64,000 bases of DNA from positions 514,681 through 578,680 of the forward strand of contig NZ_JAPZVR010000002.1 of the NCBI RefSeq assembly GCF_027622855.1. Direction: 5' to 3'. The translations under genes and the position numbers were made by a program. The stretch comes from Glycomyces algeriensis (GTDB lineage Bacteria > Actinomycetota > Actinomycetes > Mycobacteriales > Micromonosporaceae). Position 1 is the stretch's first letter; every line of letters begins with the position of its first letter. The notes under the pieces were generated by a model. That model was not told the DNA's origin. It did no database searches and saw only the letters and a list, made by a program, of their open reading frames with translations. This document shows positions 25,778-33,034 of the stretch, piece after piece.

Positions 25778-26671
25778 TTACTTGATACCGGTGGTGGCGA
25801 TACCCCTGACGAGGTAGCGCTGGCCGGCGAGGAAGAACCCGAAGATCGGGCCCAGAGCCACAATAGACATGGCAAAAAGCGCGCCCCAGTTGGTGGTGCC
25901 CGTCGAGTCCATGAACAGGCGCAGCGCCAGGGGGACCGTCTGGAGGTCGACGTCGCGCAGGTAGATCAGCTGCGAGTAGAAGTCGTTCCAGGTCCAGATG
26001 AACGTGAAGATCGCGGTGGTCGCCAGCGCGGGCATGCACAGCGGCATGATGACCCGCAGGTAGGTGCCCCAGTAGCCGCAGCCGTCGATCGAGGCGGCCT
26101 CGTCCAGCTCCTTCGGGAGGCCGCGGATGAACTGCACCATGAGGAAGATGAAGAACGCGTCGGTCGCCAGCAGCTTCGGCACGATCAGGGGCCAGAAGGT
26201 GTCGACCCAGCCGAGGTTGTTGAACAGGATGTACTGCGGGATGATCACGACGTGGATCGGCAGCATGATGGTGCCGAGCATGACCGCGAAGAGCATGCCG
26301 CGCATGGGGAACCGGAGCCTCGCGAAGGCGTAGGCGGCCATGGAGCAGGAGACCAGGTTGCCGATGATGGACCCGGCCACGATGACCATCGAGTTCCAGA
26401 TGTACTTCTCGAACGGGTGCGGCAGGGCGTTCCAGCCGTCGGCGTAGTTCCCCCACTCCCAGGAGGACGGGATGAGCCCGGGGTCGGCGAAGATCTCGTT
26501 GATCGGCTTGAGGCTGGCCGAGAGCATCCACAGCAGCGGATAGATCATGACCATCGCGGCGACGATGAGCACCAGGTGGAAGACGAAGCGCTTGAGCCCG
26601 AGGGTCGCGGGGCTCTGCTTGGCGCGCGGCCGGGCCGGCGCGGGGGTCGGAGTCTCAGTCATTGTCGCCAT
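25778..26671 (-). CDS. Carbohydrate ABC transporter permease, MalG type
   Basis: A 297-residue inner-membrane permease with six predicted helices and the cytoplasmic EAA loop (ELDEAASIDGCGYWGTYLRV) that contacts the ATPase. Its first codons overlap the end of the other permease gene by 17 bases; an in-frame ATG at 26662 is an alternative start. Together with the MalF-type partner it forms the import channel. Confidence 0.93.
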   Translation of the reverse strand: MATMTETPTPAPARPRAKQSPATLGLKRFVFHLVLIVAAMVMIYPLLWMLSASLKPINEIFADPGLIPSSWEWGNYADGWNALPHPFEKYIWNSMVIVAGSIIGNLVSCSMAAYAFARLRFPMRGMLFAVMLGTIMLPIHVVIIPQYILFNNLGWVDTFWPLIVPKLLATDAFFIFLMVQFIRGLPKELDEAASIDGCGYWGTYLRVIMPLCMPALATTAIFTFIWTWNDFYSQLIYLRDVDLQTVPLALRLFMDSTGTTNWGALFAMSIVALGPIFGFFLAGQRYLVRGIATTGIK

Positions 26672-27656
26672 AGAACACCCAGAATTTCGACATCAGGAAG
26701 TTGAGCGCGGTGAAGATCGCGATGATGGCCAGCAGGAGCCAGGCGATGGCCGAGGCGTACCCCATGTCGAACTGGGTGAAGCCCTGATCGTAGAGGTACA
26801 GCGTCAGGAACATCGTGGAGTCGGCCGGGCCGCCCTTGCCGCTGGAGATGATGAACGCCTGCGTGAAGGACTGGAACGAGTTGATGATCTGCAGCACGAG
26901 GTTGAAGAAGATGATGGGCGTCAGGAGCGGCAGCGTGACGCTCATGAACCGCTGGACGACGCCGGCGCCGTCGATCTTGGCGGCCTCGTAGTACATGGTG
27001 GGGATCTGCCGCAGGCCCGCCAGGAAGATGATCATCGGTGAGCCGAAGGTCCACACGTGCAGGATGATCAGAGTGCCGAGGGCGTAGTCGGGGTGCGAGA
27101 CCCAGCCTTCGCCCTGGATGCCGAAGATGGCGAGGACCTGGTTGACGAGGCCTTCGGTGCCGAACACCTGCCGCCACATGATCGCGATGGCGACGGAGCC
27201 GCCGAGCAGCGAGGGCAGGTAGAAGATCGAGCGGTAGAAGGCCATGCCGCGCAGGCCGCGGTCGAGGACGATCGCGAGCAGGAGCGCGGCGGCGAGCTGC
27301 AGGGGCACCGACACGAAGGTGTAGACGGCGGTGACCTTGATGGCGTTGGCCAGGCGCGGGTCGTCGAACATGCGCGCGTAGTTCTCGCCGCCGACCCATT
27401 CACCGTAGCCGAGGCTGTAGTCGGTGAACGAGAGGTAGAACGAGGCGATCATGGGCCCGATGGTGATAGCCAGGAGGCCGATCAGCCACGGCGAGAGGAA
27501 GCTCAGCGCGGCCCATCGCTCGCGGGTGCGGATGGACGCGCGGGTCCTCCTGCGTGCCCGTTCCGGGCTCGGGGAGGGTGCGGAAGCGGCCGGCCCGGGG
27601 GGTGCTCCCGAGCTGCGCTGCTTCGGGCGCACCACAGCGACATCGTTGTCGGTCAT
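26655..27656 (-). CDS. Carbohydrate ABC transporter permease, MalF type
   Basis: A 333-residue permease with a disordered, basic N-terminus of about 45 residues, six helices and the EAA loop (YYEAAKIDGAGVVQRFMSV). It is the first gene of the operon, downstream of a good promoter. No ATPase gene is present; such actinobacterial systems usually share a multifunctional MsiK-type ATPase encoded elsewhere. Confidence 0.93.
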   Translation of the reverse strand: MTDNDVAVVRPKQRSSGAPPGPAASAPSPSPERARRRTRASIRTRERWAALSFLSPWLIGLLAITIGPMIASFYLSFTDYSLGYGEWVGGENYARMFDDPRLANAIKVTAVYTFVSVPLQLAAALLLAIVLDRGLRGMAFYRSIFYLPSLLGGSVAIAIMWRQVFGTEGLVNQVLAIFGIQGEGWVSHPDYALGTLIILHVWTFGSPMIIFLAGLRQIPTMYYEAAKIDGAGVVQRFMSVTLPLLTPIIFFNLVLQIINSFQSFTQAFIISSGKGGPADSTMFLTLYLYDQGFTQFDMGYASAIAWLLLAIIAIFTALNFLMSKFWVFYGDND

Positions 27657-27701
27657 AAGGTTTTGGGACCTTTCGGAGGGGGTTGGCTCCTAGATCACAT
27701 C

Positions 27702-27730
27702 AGGCTATGCAACCGCTTGCCTCTTGTCAA
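27702..27730 (-). promoter_or_regulatory. Promoter of the sugar ABC operon with a LacI-type operator
   Basis: On the minus strand TTGACA (27730-27725), a 17-bp spacer and TAGCCT (27707-27702) form a near-consensus promoter. The spacer contains GCAAGCGGTTGC (27720-27709), an almost perfect dyad of the kind bound by LacI-family sugar repressors, placed to block polymerase. No regulator gene is next to it. Confidence 0.65.
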
Positions 27731-27816
27731 TGCCTGTACTTAAATTCCCGAATATCTTTCGGGCATCGGCCCCGAACCGTTACCGGAGTGCGATTCCGCC
27801 GCTCCCGCAACGCAGT

Positions 27817-27847
27817 GCGGCCCGCCCGGTTTGTCCGGGCGGGCCGC
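27817..27847. terminator. Terminator downstream of the MMPL transporter
   Basis: GCGGCCCGCCCGG pairs perfectly over 13 bases with CCGGGCGGGCCGC around TTTGT, 24 bases beyond the MMPL stop on the minus strand. Confidence 0.7.
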
Positions 27848-27870
27848 TGGTTCCCCAGTGGATGGTCTGG

Positions 27871-30039
27871 CTAGCGGACGCCGGCGGGCGAGCGCTCCTC
27901 AACGGCGGCAACCGAGTCGTCGCTCTCCTTGATGCCGTACTTGGAGTACAGCCGGCCGAGCGGCCCCGGGACCCACCAGTTGGCGCGGCCCAGGAGGCGC
28001 ATCGTGGCGGGCACGAGCAGCATCCGCACGACCGTGGCGTCGAGGAAGATCGCGATCGCCATGCCCAGGCCGATCATCTTCATGAAGGTGATGCCGCTGA
28101 AGGCGAACGCGCCCACCACCACGATGAGGATCAGGGCCGCGGCCGTGATGATCGAGCCGGTGGACTGCATGCCGCGCAGCACGGCGGTGCGGTTGTCCGC
28201 CCCCTTGTCCCATTCCTCCCGCACCCGCGAGAGCAGGAAGACCTCGTAGTCGGTGGCGAGGGCGAAGAGCAGCGCGATCATGAGCAGCAGGTTCGACGGG
28301 TCGATGAAGCCCGAGGGCGTGAAGCCCAGCGGGCCGGACAGGTGGCCCTCCTGGAAGATCCACACCACGATGCCCAGCGCGGCGCCGAGCGAGACGGCGT
28401 TCATCAGGACCGCCTTGATCGGCAGCACGATCGAGCCGAAGGCCAGGAAGAGCACCACCATGGTCACGATGACGATGTAGCCGAGCATGTAGGGCAGGCC
28501 CTCGCCGATCGCGTCGAGCATGTCGACCCGGTCGGAGGCGCCGCCGGTCACGTACAGGTCGGCGCCGTCGACCTCGATGGCGCGGGTGTCCTCGATGAGG
28601 GTGCGGGCCTCGGCGCTGAACGGGTCGAGGTCGTAGAGGACGTCGAGGAGGGTCGCGTCGTCAGTGGGCGGGGCGGCGGGCACGACGTCGTCGACGTTGT
28701 CGAGCTCCAGGATCGCCGCAGTGGCTTCGGCGGCGGCATCTTGGCCACCGGTGACCATGACCTGGAACCGTTCCTCCTCGCCGCCGGGGAAGTCGGCGGC
28801 GATGGTCTCGGTGACGACGCGGGACTCGGCGTCCTTCGGCATGTCGCGTTCGTCGACGCCGCCGAACTGCACGCCGAGGATCGGGCTGGCGAGCAGCGCC
28901 ATGAACGCGAGGACCGGCAGCAGCACGAGCACGGGGCGGCGCATCACGCCGGCCGCGAGGCCGTGCCAGAACCCGGTGTCGGTCTTGGGCTCCTTGTTCT
29001 TCCGCCAGGGCAGGCGGCCCTTGTCCACGCGGTGGCCGAGCAGGTAGAGCAGCGCCGGGAGCGCCACGAGCGCCGAGAGCATAGCCACGCCGACGGCGGA
29101 CATCACGCCGTAGGCGATGCCGTGCAGGAACGGCACGTCGACCAGGAGCAGGCCGCCCATGGAGAGGACGATGATGATGCCGGAGACCATCACGGTGCGC
29201 CCGGCGGTGGCGACGGTGTTGAGCACGGCGCGGCGCTTGTCGCGGCCCGCGGCGAGCTCCTCGCGGAACCGGCGGAGCACGAACAGCGAGTAGTCGATCG
29301 ACATGCCGAGGCCGATGATGGTGATGACGTTGGCCGCGAAGACCGAGACGTCGGTGAACTCGGTGATCACGCGGGTGATCGCGAAGCCGCCGAGGATCGA
29401 CATGCCGCCGATGAGCAGCGGCAGCGAGGCGGCCACGAGGGCGCCGAAGACCACGATCATGATGAGCAGCAGGATCGGCATCGAGATCATCTCGGCGATC
29501 TCGAGGTCGTGCTGGACCTGCTCGTTGAGGTCGGCGAAGATCGCGGCGCCGCCGCCGAGGGTGACGGTGAGGTCGCCGGTGTCCCCGGCGTCCCGCAGCT
29601 GGCCCTCGATGGCCTCGAAGGACTGGGCCTGGGCCTCGTCGGAGGAGCCGGCCAGCGAGACGGCCGCGTAGGTCGCGTGCCCGTCCTCGGAGACGAACGA
29701 GGGCAGCTGCGTGTCGTAGTAGGAGGTGACGCTCTCGACCTCGTCGATCGCGTCGATGTCGGCGACGGCGCTCTCGACGGCCGCGGCGAATGCCGGGTCG
29801 TCCGCCGTCATCGTCTCGGACTCGTACAGGACCACGACCTCGGCGCCGGTGGAGCCGAACTCCTCCTCGATCGCCTCGGCGTCGCGCACCGACTGCGAGT
29901 CCTGGGAGACGTAGCCGCCGTCCGTGAACTCGTCGAAGACGCCGAGGCCCCAGGTCGCGCCGATCGCGAAGACCGCGACTATGCCTGCGACGATGAACCA
30001 GCGGGCCTTGATGACCGCTCTGCCTAGCAGGGAGTACAT
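27871..30039 (-). CDS. MMPL family RND-type transporter
   Basis: A 722-residue membrane transporter of the MmpL/HAE2 class, which uses proton flow to export lipids or drugs. It has two halves, each with one helix, a large extracellular domain and five or six helices. The MMPL motifs SIDYSLFVLRRFREEL and ATDYEVFLLSRVREEW carry the proton-relay Asp-Tyr pairs, and the C-terminal DATVVRMLLVPA is typical. ATG at 30039 is chosen for the GGAG six bases upstream. It is divergent from a TetR gene and separated from it by an inverted repeat, so it is likely repressed by that protein. Substrate unknown. Confidence 0.93.
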   Translation of the reverse strand: MYSLLGRAVIKARWFIVAGIVAVFAIGATWGLGVFDEFTDGGYVSQDSQSVRDAEAIEEEFGSTGAEVVVLYESETMTADDPAFAAAVESAVADIDAIDEVESVTSYYDTQLPSFVSEDGHATYAAVSLAGSSDEAQAQSFEAIEGQLRDAGDTGDLTVTLGGGAAIFADLNEQVQHDLEIAEMISMPILLLIMIVVFGALVAASLPLLIGGMSILGGFAITRVITEFTDVSVFAANVITIIGLGMSIDYSLFVLRRFREELAAGRDKRRAVLNTVATAGRTVMVSGIIIVLSMGGLLLVDVPFLHGIAYGVMSAVGVAMLSALVALPALLYLLGHRVDKGRLPWRKNKEPKTDTGFWHGLAAGVMRRPVLVLLPVLAFMALLASPILGVQFGGVDERDMPKDAESRVVTETIAADFPGGEEERFQVMVTGGQDAAAEATAAILELDNVDDVVPAAPPTDDATLLDVLYDLDPFSAEARTLIEDTRAIEVDGADLYVTGGASDRVDMLDAIGEGLPYMLGYIVIVTMVVLFLAFGSIVLPIKAVLMNAVSLGAALGIVVWIFQEGHLSGPLGFTPSGFIDPSNLLLMIALLFALATDYEVFLLSRVREEWDKGADNRTAVLRGMQSTGSIITAAALILIVVVGAFAFSGITFMKMIGLGMAIAIFLDATVVRMLLVPATMRLLGRANWWVPGPLGRLYSKYGIKESDDSVAAVEERSPAGVR

Positions 30040-30121
30040 GTGCTTCTCCAAAAGGTGAGGCATTGACCGCTGGTGCACGAGGGGCGCCTGGCGGTAGGAT
30101 GGTGAGCGTTGATTAGTTTGC

Positions 30122-30170
30122 TAACGGTGTTCACTCTAATAAACGCCCATCGGTAGAGTCAACACCGTTA
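30122..30170. promoter_or_regulatory. 17-bp inverted repeat, candidate TetR operator
   Basis: TAACGGTGTTCACTCTA (30122-30138) and TAGAGTCAACACCGTTA (30154-30170) are inverted copies with one mismatch, separated by 15 bp. They lie between the divergent MMPL and TetR starts, where a repressor could control both genes. Centre-to-centre distance is 32 bp, three helical turns, so two dimers could bind the same face. Confidence 0.65.
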
Positions 30171-30195
30171 ACCAAGTTGTAGCCTGAGGAGAGCA

Positions 30196-30963
30196 GTGAC
30201 CTCGAACACCGCGGGAGGCCCGTCCCGTCGCGAACGGATGCGCGCCGAGACGATCGCCGAGATCAAGGCGAGCGCCAGAGGCCAGCTGCTGCAGCACGGC
30301 CCGAGCGGCATCTCGCTGCGGGCCATCGCCCGCGAGGTCGGCGTGACGCCCGCCGCGCTGTACCGGTACTTCGACAGCCTCGACGCGCTGCTCATCCAAC
30401 TCGTCTGCGACCTCTATGACGAACTTATCGCTGCGACGCGCGCCGCGATGGACGAAGCGCCGCCTGAAGCGCACCTCGATCGGATGAAGGCCTGGGTCTG
30501 GGCGTTCCGTGCCTGGTCAGTGGGCAACCGCCGCGAATTCGAACTCATGATCAGCTATCCCGAGGGCAACAGCGCGATGTCGATCTGCGCCGACCCGAAG
30601 ACCATCGACAGTCTCGAGTTCGACGCGGTCACCCTGAAGTCGATGGAGCACGCCCAGCTCTGCGGGCGCGAACTCGCCCAGTTCTACCGCCAGACCGAGG
30701 GCGAGGGATTCGAGTTCGGCTCGGTCACCCTGCCCGAGATGTCCGACGGGCTCCAGCAGGAGCTCATCGAGAGCTGCTCGCTGATGATCATCGGCGAGCG
30801 CCTCCCCGTGTCGTGGGTGTTCGCGTTCACTTCAGCGTGGGTGCGGGTGTTCGGCCTGGTCACCATGGAGGCCTTCGGGTCGCTGCCGGTGCAGAACAAC
30901 ATCGACGAGTTCTACAAGGCCCAGATCAAGTCCATGCTGCGCGACTTCGGCATGGAGCAGTGA
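30196..30963 (+). CDS. TetR/AcrR family transcriptional regulator
   Basis: A 255-residue repressor. The N-terminal helix-turn-helix is clear (ISLRAIAREVGVTPAALYRYF), followed by the C-terminal region of the TetR_C (WHG-like) type (KAWVWAFRAWSVGNRREFELM). The GTG start has GAGGAG eight bases upstream. It is divergent from the MMPL transporter and very probably regulates it and itself through the inverted repeat between them. Confidence 0.92.
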   Translation: MTSNTAGGPSRRERMRAETIAEIKASARGQLLQHGPSGISLRAIAREVGVTPAALYRYFDSLDALLIQLVCDLYDELIAATRAAMDEAPPEAHLDRMKAWVWAFRAWSVGNRREFELMISYPEGNSAMSICADPKTIDSLEFDAVTLKSMEHAQLCGRELAQFYRQTEGEGFEFGSVTLPEMSDGLQQELIESCSLMIIGERLPVSWVFAFTSAWVRVFGLVTMEAFGSLPVQNNIDEFYKAQIKSMLRDFGMEQ

Positions 30964-30989
30964 ACGGCCGGACCCTCCGGTCCGGCCGT
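30964..30989. terminator. Terminator between the TetR gene and the Rieske/MBL gene
   Basis: ACGGCCGGACC and GGTCCGGCCGT form a perfect 11-bp stem with a CTCC loop, directly after the TetR stop codon and 56 bases past the end of the convergent gene. Confidence 0.7.
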
Positions 30990-31044
30990 CTCGTCTTACG
31001 ACGCTTCCACCGCGCCCTCTTCGGCGCGAGCGCTTCGACCCTGC

Positions 31045-32601
31045 TCAAGCATCCTCAGCGCGAGCGCTTCGGATGTCGTGCCCGACGCTCGTCATGCACT
31101 TGCCGGACTTGAGGTTCCACTTCCAGCCGTGCATCTGGCAGGTGAGGACGCCCTCCTCGACCTTGCCGAACACCGAGAGGTCGGCCTTGAGGTGCGGGCA
31201 GCGGCGCTGGAACTGCCAGCCCTGCACCGTGATGTCCTCGTCGTCGGGGCGCTGCTCGGCGTACCAGCCCTCCGCGTACTGCAGCCGTTCCTCGGAGAGG
31301 CACTTGAAGAACGCGTACACGTACTCGTTGTACTGGCCGATGCGCGCCGCAGTGAAGCGGCACGAGAGAAACAGCGAGTTGACCCAGTCGACCTCGCGGA
31401 TGTGCAGCAGGTGCTCGATGAGGCGCCGCTCGGTGCGGAACCGGTAGCGGACCTTCGCGCCGTCGTCGTGGTAGATCCTGCGCTCGAGGAAGTCGAAGAC
31501 GATCGACTCGACCACTTGTTCGGAATCGGGGGCGGTGAGGTCGAAGCGGACGGGGCCGCCGATGCCCGTGGCGATGTGCTCGGCCGACTCCATGAGCGGC
31601 TCGATGCGCTCGCGCAGCGTCTCCAGGACGTCGATCTCCGGGTGCGACCAGGAGGCCTTCTCGGCTTCGAGGCGCGGCTGCATCCGCTCCTTGTACTCGT
31701 CGAGGTGCTGCTTCTTGTTCTTGAACCACTCGCGGATGTCGTCGACGGGGTGCTCGACCGAGGCGGAGCCGTCGGCGCTGACCTCGGCCACCGAGCCGGG
31801 CAGCAGGATGATGTTCTGCTTGCGGCCCTGCTCCTCCAGCCACTCCACGTAGGACATCTGGTCGGGGAAGATGTTGCCCTCGTCGCCGAACACGTCGTTG
31901 AACTGGTACAGCGAGTCGTCGAGGAAGCAGGGCGGGCCGGCGATCGGGAAGACCCAGTCGCCCTTGACGTCGTCGATGTAGCGCAGCGAGCGGTCGAAGC
32001 CGCGCTCGCGCTTCTGCTTCCCGAAGGCGCGCTTGGCGTTGTCGGGCAGCTCGTAGACCATCGGGAACCAGATCGCGCCCGAGAACTGCAGCAGGTGGGC
32101 GTGGATCTTGCCGTGCTGCAGGAACACGCTCATATCGGTGGGCCGCGCGTCGTTCTGGTTGAACAGGCGGGTCCCGTCGGCGTCCTCGACCCACAGCGAC
32201 GAGTCGCCGATCGGGCCGTCCGTGGGGCTCGTGAGCGCCTGGATCATGACCTTGACGCCGCCGGGGAGCTCCACGATCTCCTCGGAGACGGTCTTGATGA
32301 ACTTGTGGAAGCCCAGGGCCCGCAGCTCCGACTCCAGCTCCGCGGTGGGGTACTCCGGCAGCAGGACCGTCGTGTCCTTGCTGATGTGCTCCGAGAGGTT
32401 CTCCTCGTCGAAGTGGTCGCGGTGGAGGTGCGAGACGTACAGGTAGTCGGCCTGCCCGAGGGTGTCCCAGTCCAGCTGCGAGTTGTCGGGGAAGGGGAAC
32501 CACGAGGCGAAGTAGGCGGGGTTCACCCAGGGATCGCACAGGATCGACCCCGCGGCGGTCTCGATGAACATGCTGGCGTGGCCAGTACCGGTGATTCGCA
32601 C
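31045..32601 (-). CDS. namH: Rieske/metallo-beta-lactamase-fold protein, probable UDP-MurNAc hydroxylase NamH
   Basis: A 518-residue protein with an N-terminal metallo-hydrolase fold (SHLHRDHFDEENL) and a C-terminal Rieske [2Fe-2S] domain with ligands in RRCPHLKADL and LTCQMHGWKWNLKSGKC (C-x-H and C-x2-H). The size and domain order match mycobacterial NamH (Rv3818 family), which hydroxylates UDP-N-acetylmuramate to the N-glycolyl form so that peptidoglycan carries glycolyl groups. The GTG start is preceded by GGAAGG at six bases. The name rests on domain order and length; a CMP-sialate-hydroxylase-like role on another substrate is the alternative. Confidence 0.75.
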   Translation of the reverse strand: MRITGTGHASMFIETAAGSILCDPWVNPAYFASWFPFPDNSQLDWDTLGQADYLYVSHLHRDHFDEENLSEHISKDTTVLLPEYPTAELESELRALGFHKFIKTVSEEIVELPGGVKVMIQALTSPTDGPIGDSSLWVEDADGTRLFNQNDARPTDMSVFLQHGKIHAHLLQFSGAIWFPMVYELPDNAKRAFGKQKRERGFDRSLRYIDDVKGDWVFPIAGPPCFLDDSLYQFNDVFGDEGNIFPDQMSYVEWLEEQGRKQNIILLPGSVAEVSADGSASVEHPVDDIREWFKNKKQHLDEYKERMQPRLEAEKASWSHPEIDVLETLRERIEPLMESAEHIATGIGGPVRFDLTAPDSEQVVESIVFDFLERRIYHDDGAKVRYRFRTERRLIEHLLHIREVDWVNSLFLSCRFTAARIGQYNEYVYAFFKCLSEERLQYAEGWYAEQRPDDEDITVQGWQFQRRCPHLKADLSVFGKVEEGVLTCQMHGWKWNLKSGKCMTSVGHDIRSARAEDA

Positions 32602-32730
32602 AGTGACCCTTCCGGACAGGAGGACGACGACGCCTCAACTCTACAAGTCACAGCATCGACGGGGCCCCGACGTTCGGGCTTGTGGCGTGGGAGACTGTGG
32701 CCGAACAACGAAGAGCTCGGAGGAAGTCAC

Positions 32731-32949
32731 ATGGCCGCAGAAGAGCAGGTGCTCTCGCCCGCCCAGCGCAAGCCCACCAGCCGCAAGGCCCTGTACACCG
32801 CGCTGAGCGTCGCCATCGTCATCAACCTGGCGTACCTGTTCGGCAACCACCAGGGCTGGATCGAGGACGTCTTCATCGGCATCACCGTCGTGGTGCTCCT
32901 GGGCGTCATCGTCTCCGACGCCTGGATGCGCAAGACCGGCCTGCGCTAG
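32731..32949 (+). CDS. DUF2631 family small membrane protein
   Basis: A 72-residue protein with two hydrophobic helices around the conserved YLFGNHQGWIEDVFIG segment, the core of the DUF2631 family (Rv2876 in M. tuberculosis, also near dxr-rip-ispG). Function unknown. ATG at 32731 follows GGAGGAA at seven bases. It is the only plus-strand gene between namH and the DivIVA-domain gene, and it ends before a strong palindromic terminator. Confidence 0.8.
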   Translation: MAAEEQVLSPAQRKPTSRKALYTALSVAIVINLAYLFGNHQGWIEDVFIGITVVVLLGVIVSDAWMRKTGLR

Positions 32950-32990
32950 CGCCGCCCCCGGCGCTCTGCGCGCGGGGCCACGAACATGAG

Positions 32991-33020
32991 AGGGCGGGTC
33001 CGCGATCGCGGACCCGCCCT
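32991..33020. terminator. Perfect 30-nt palindrome, bidirectional terminator
   Basis: AGGGCGGGTCCGCGA and its exact reverse complement run from 32991 to 33020, between the convergent DUF2631 and DivIVA-domain genes. T-rich bases follow on the plus strand (GCTTCG). Confidence 0.75.
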
Positions 33021-33034
33021 GCTTCGTACTCTCG

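Noticed and set aside
27724-30027. A 767-codon plus-strand frame opposite the MMPL gene
   Set aside because: His/Glu/Asp/Arg-rich antisense of a transporter with clear MMPL motifs.
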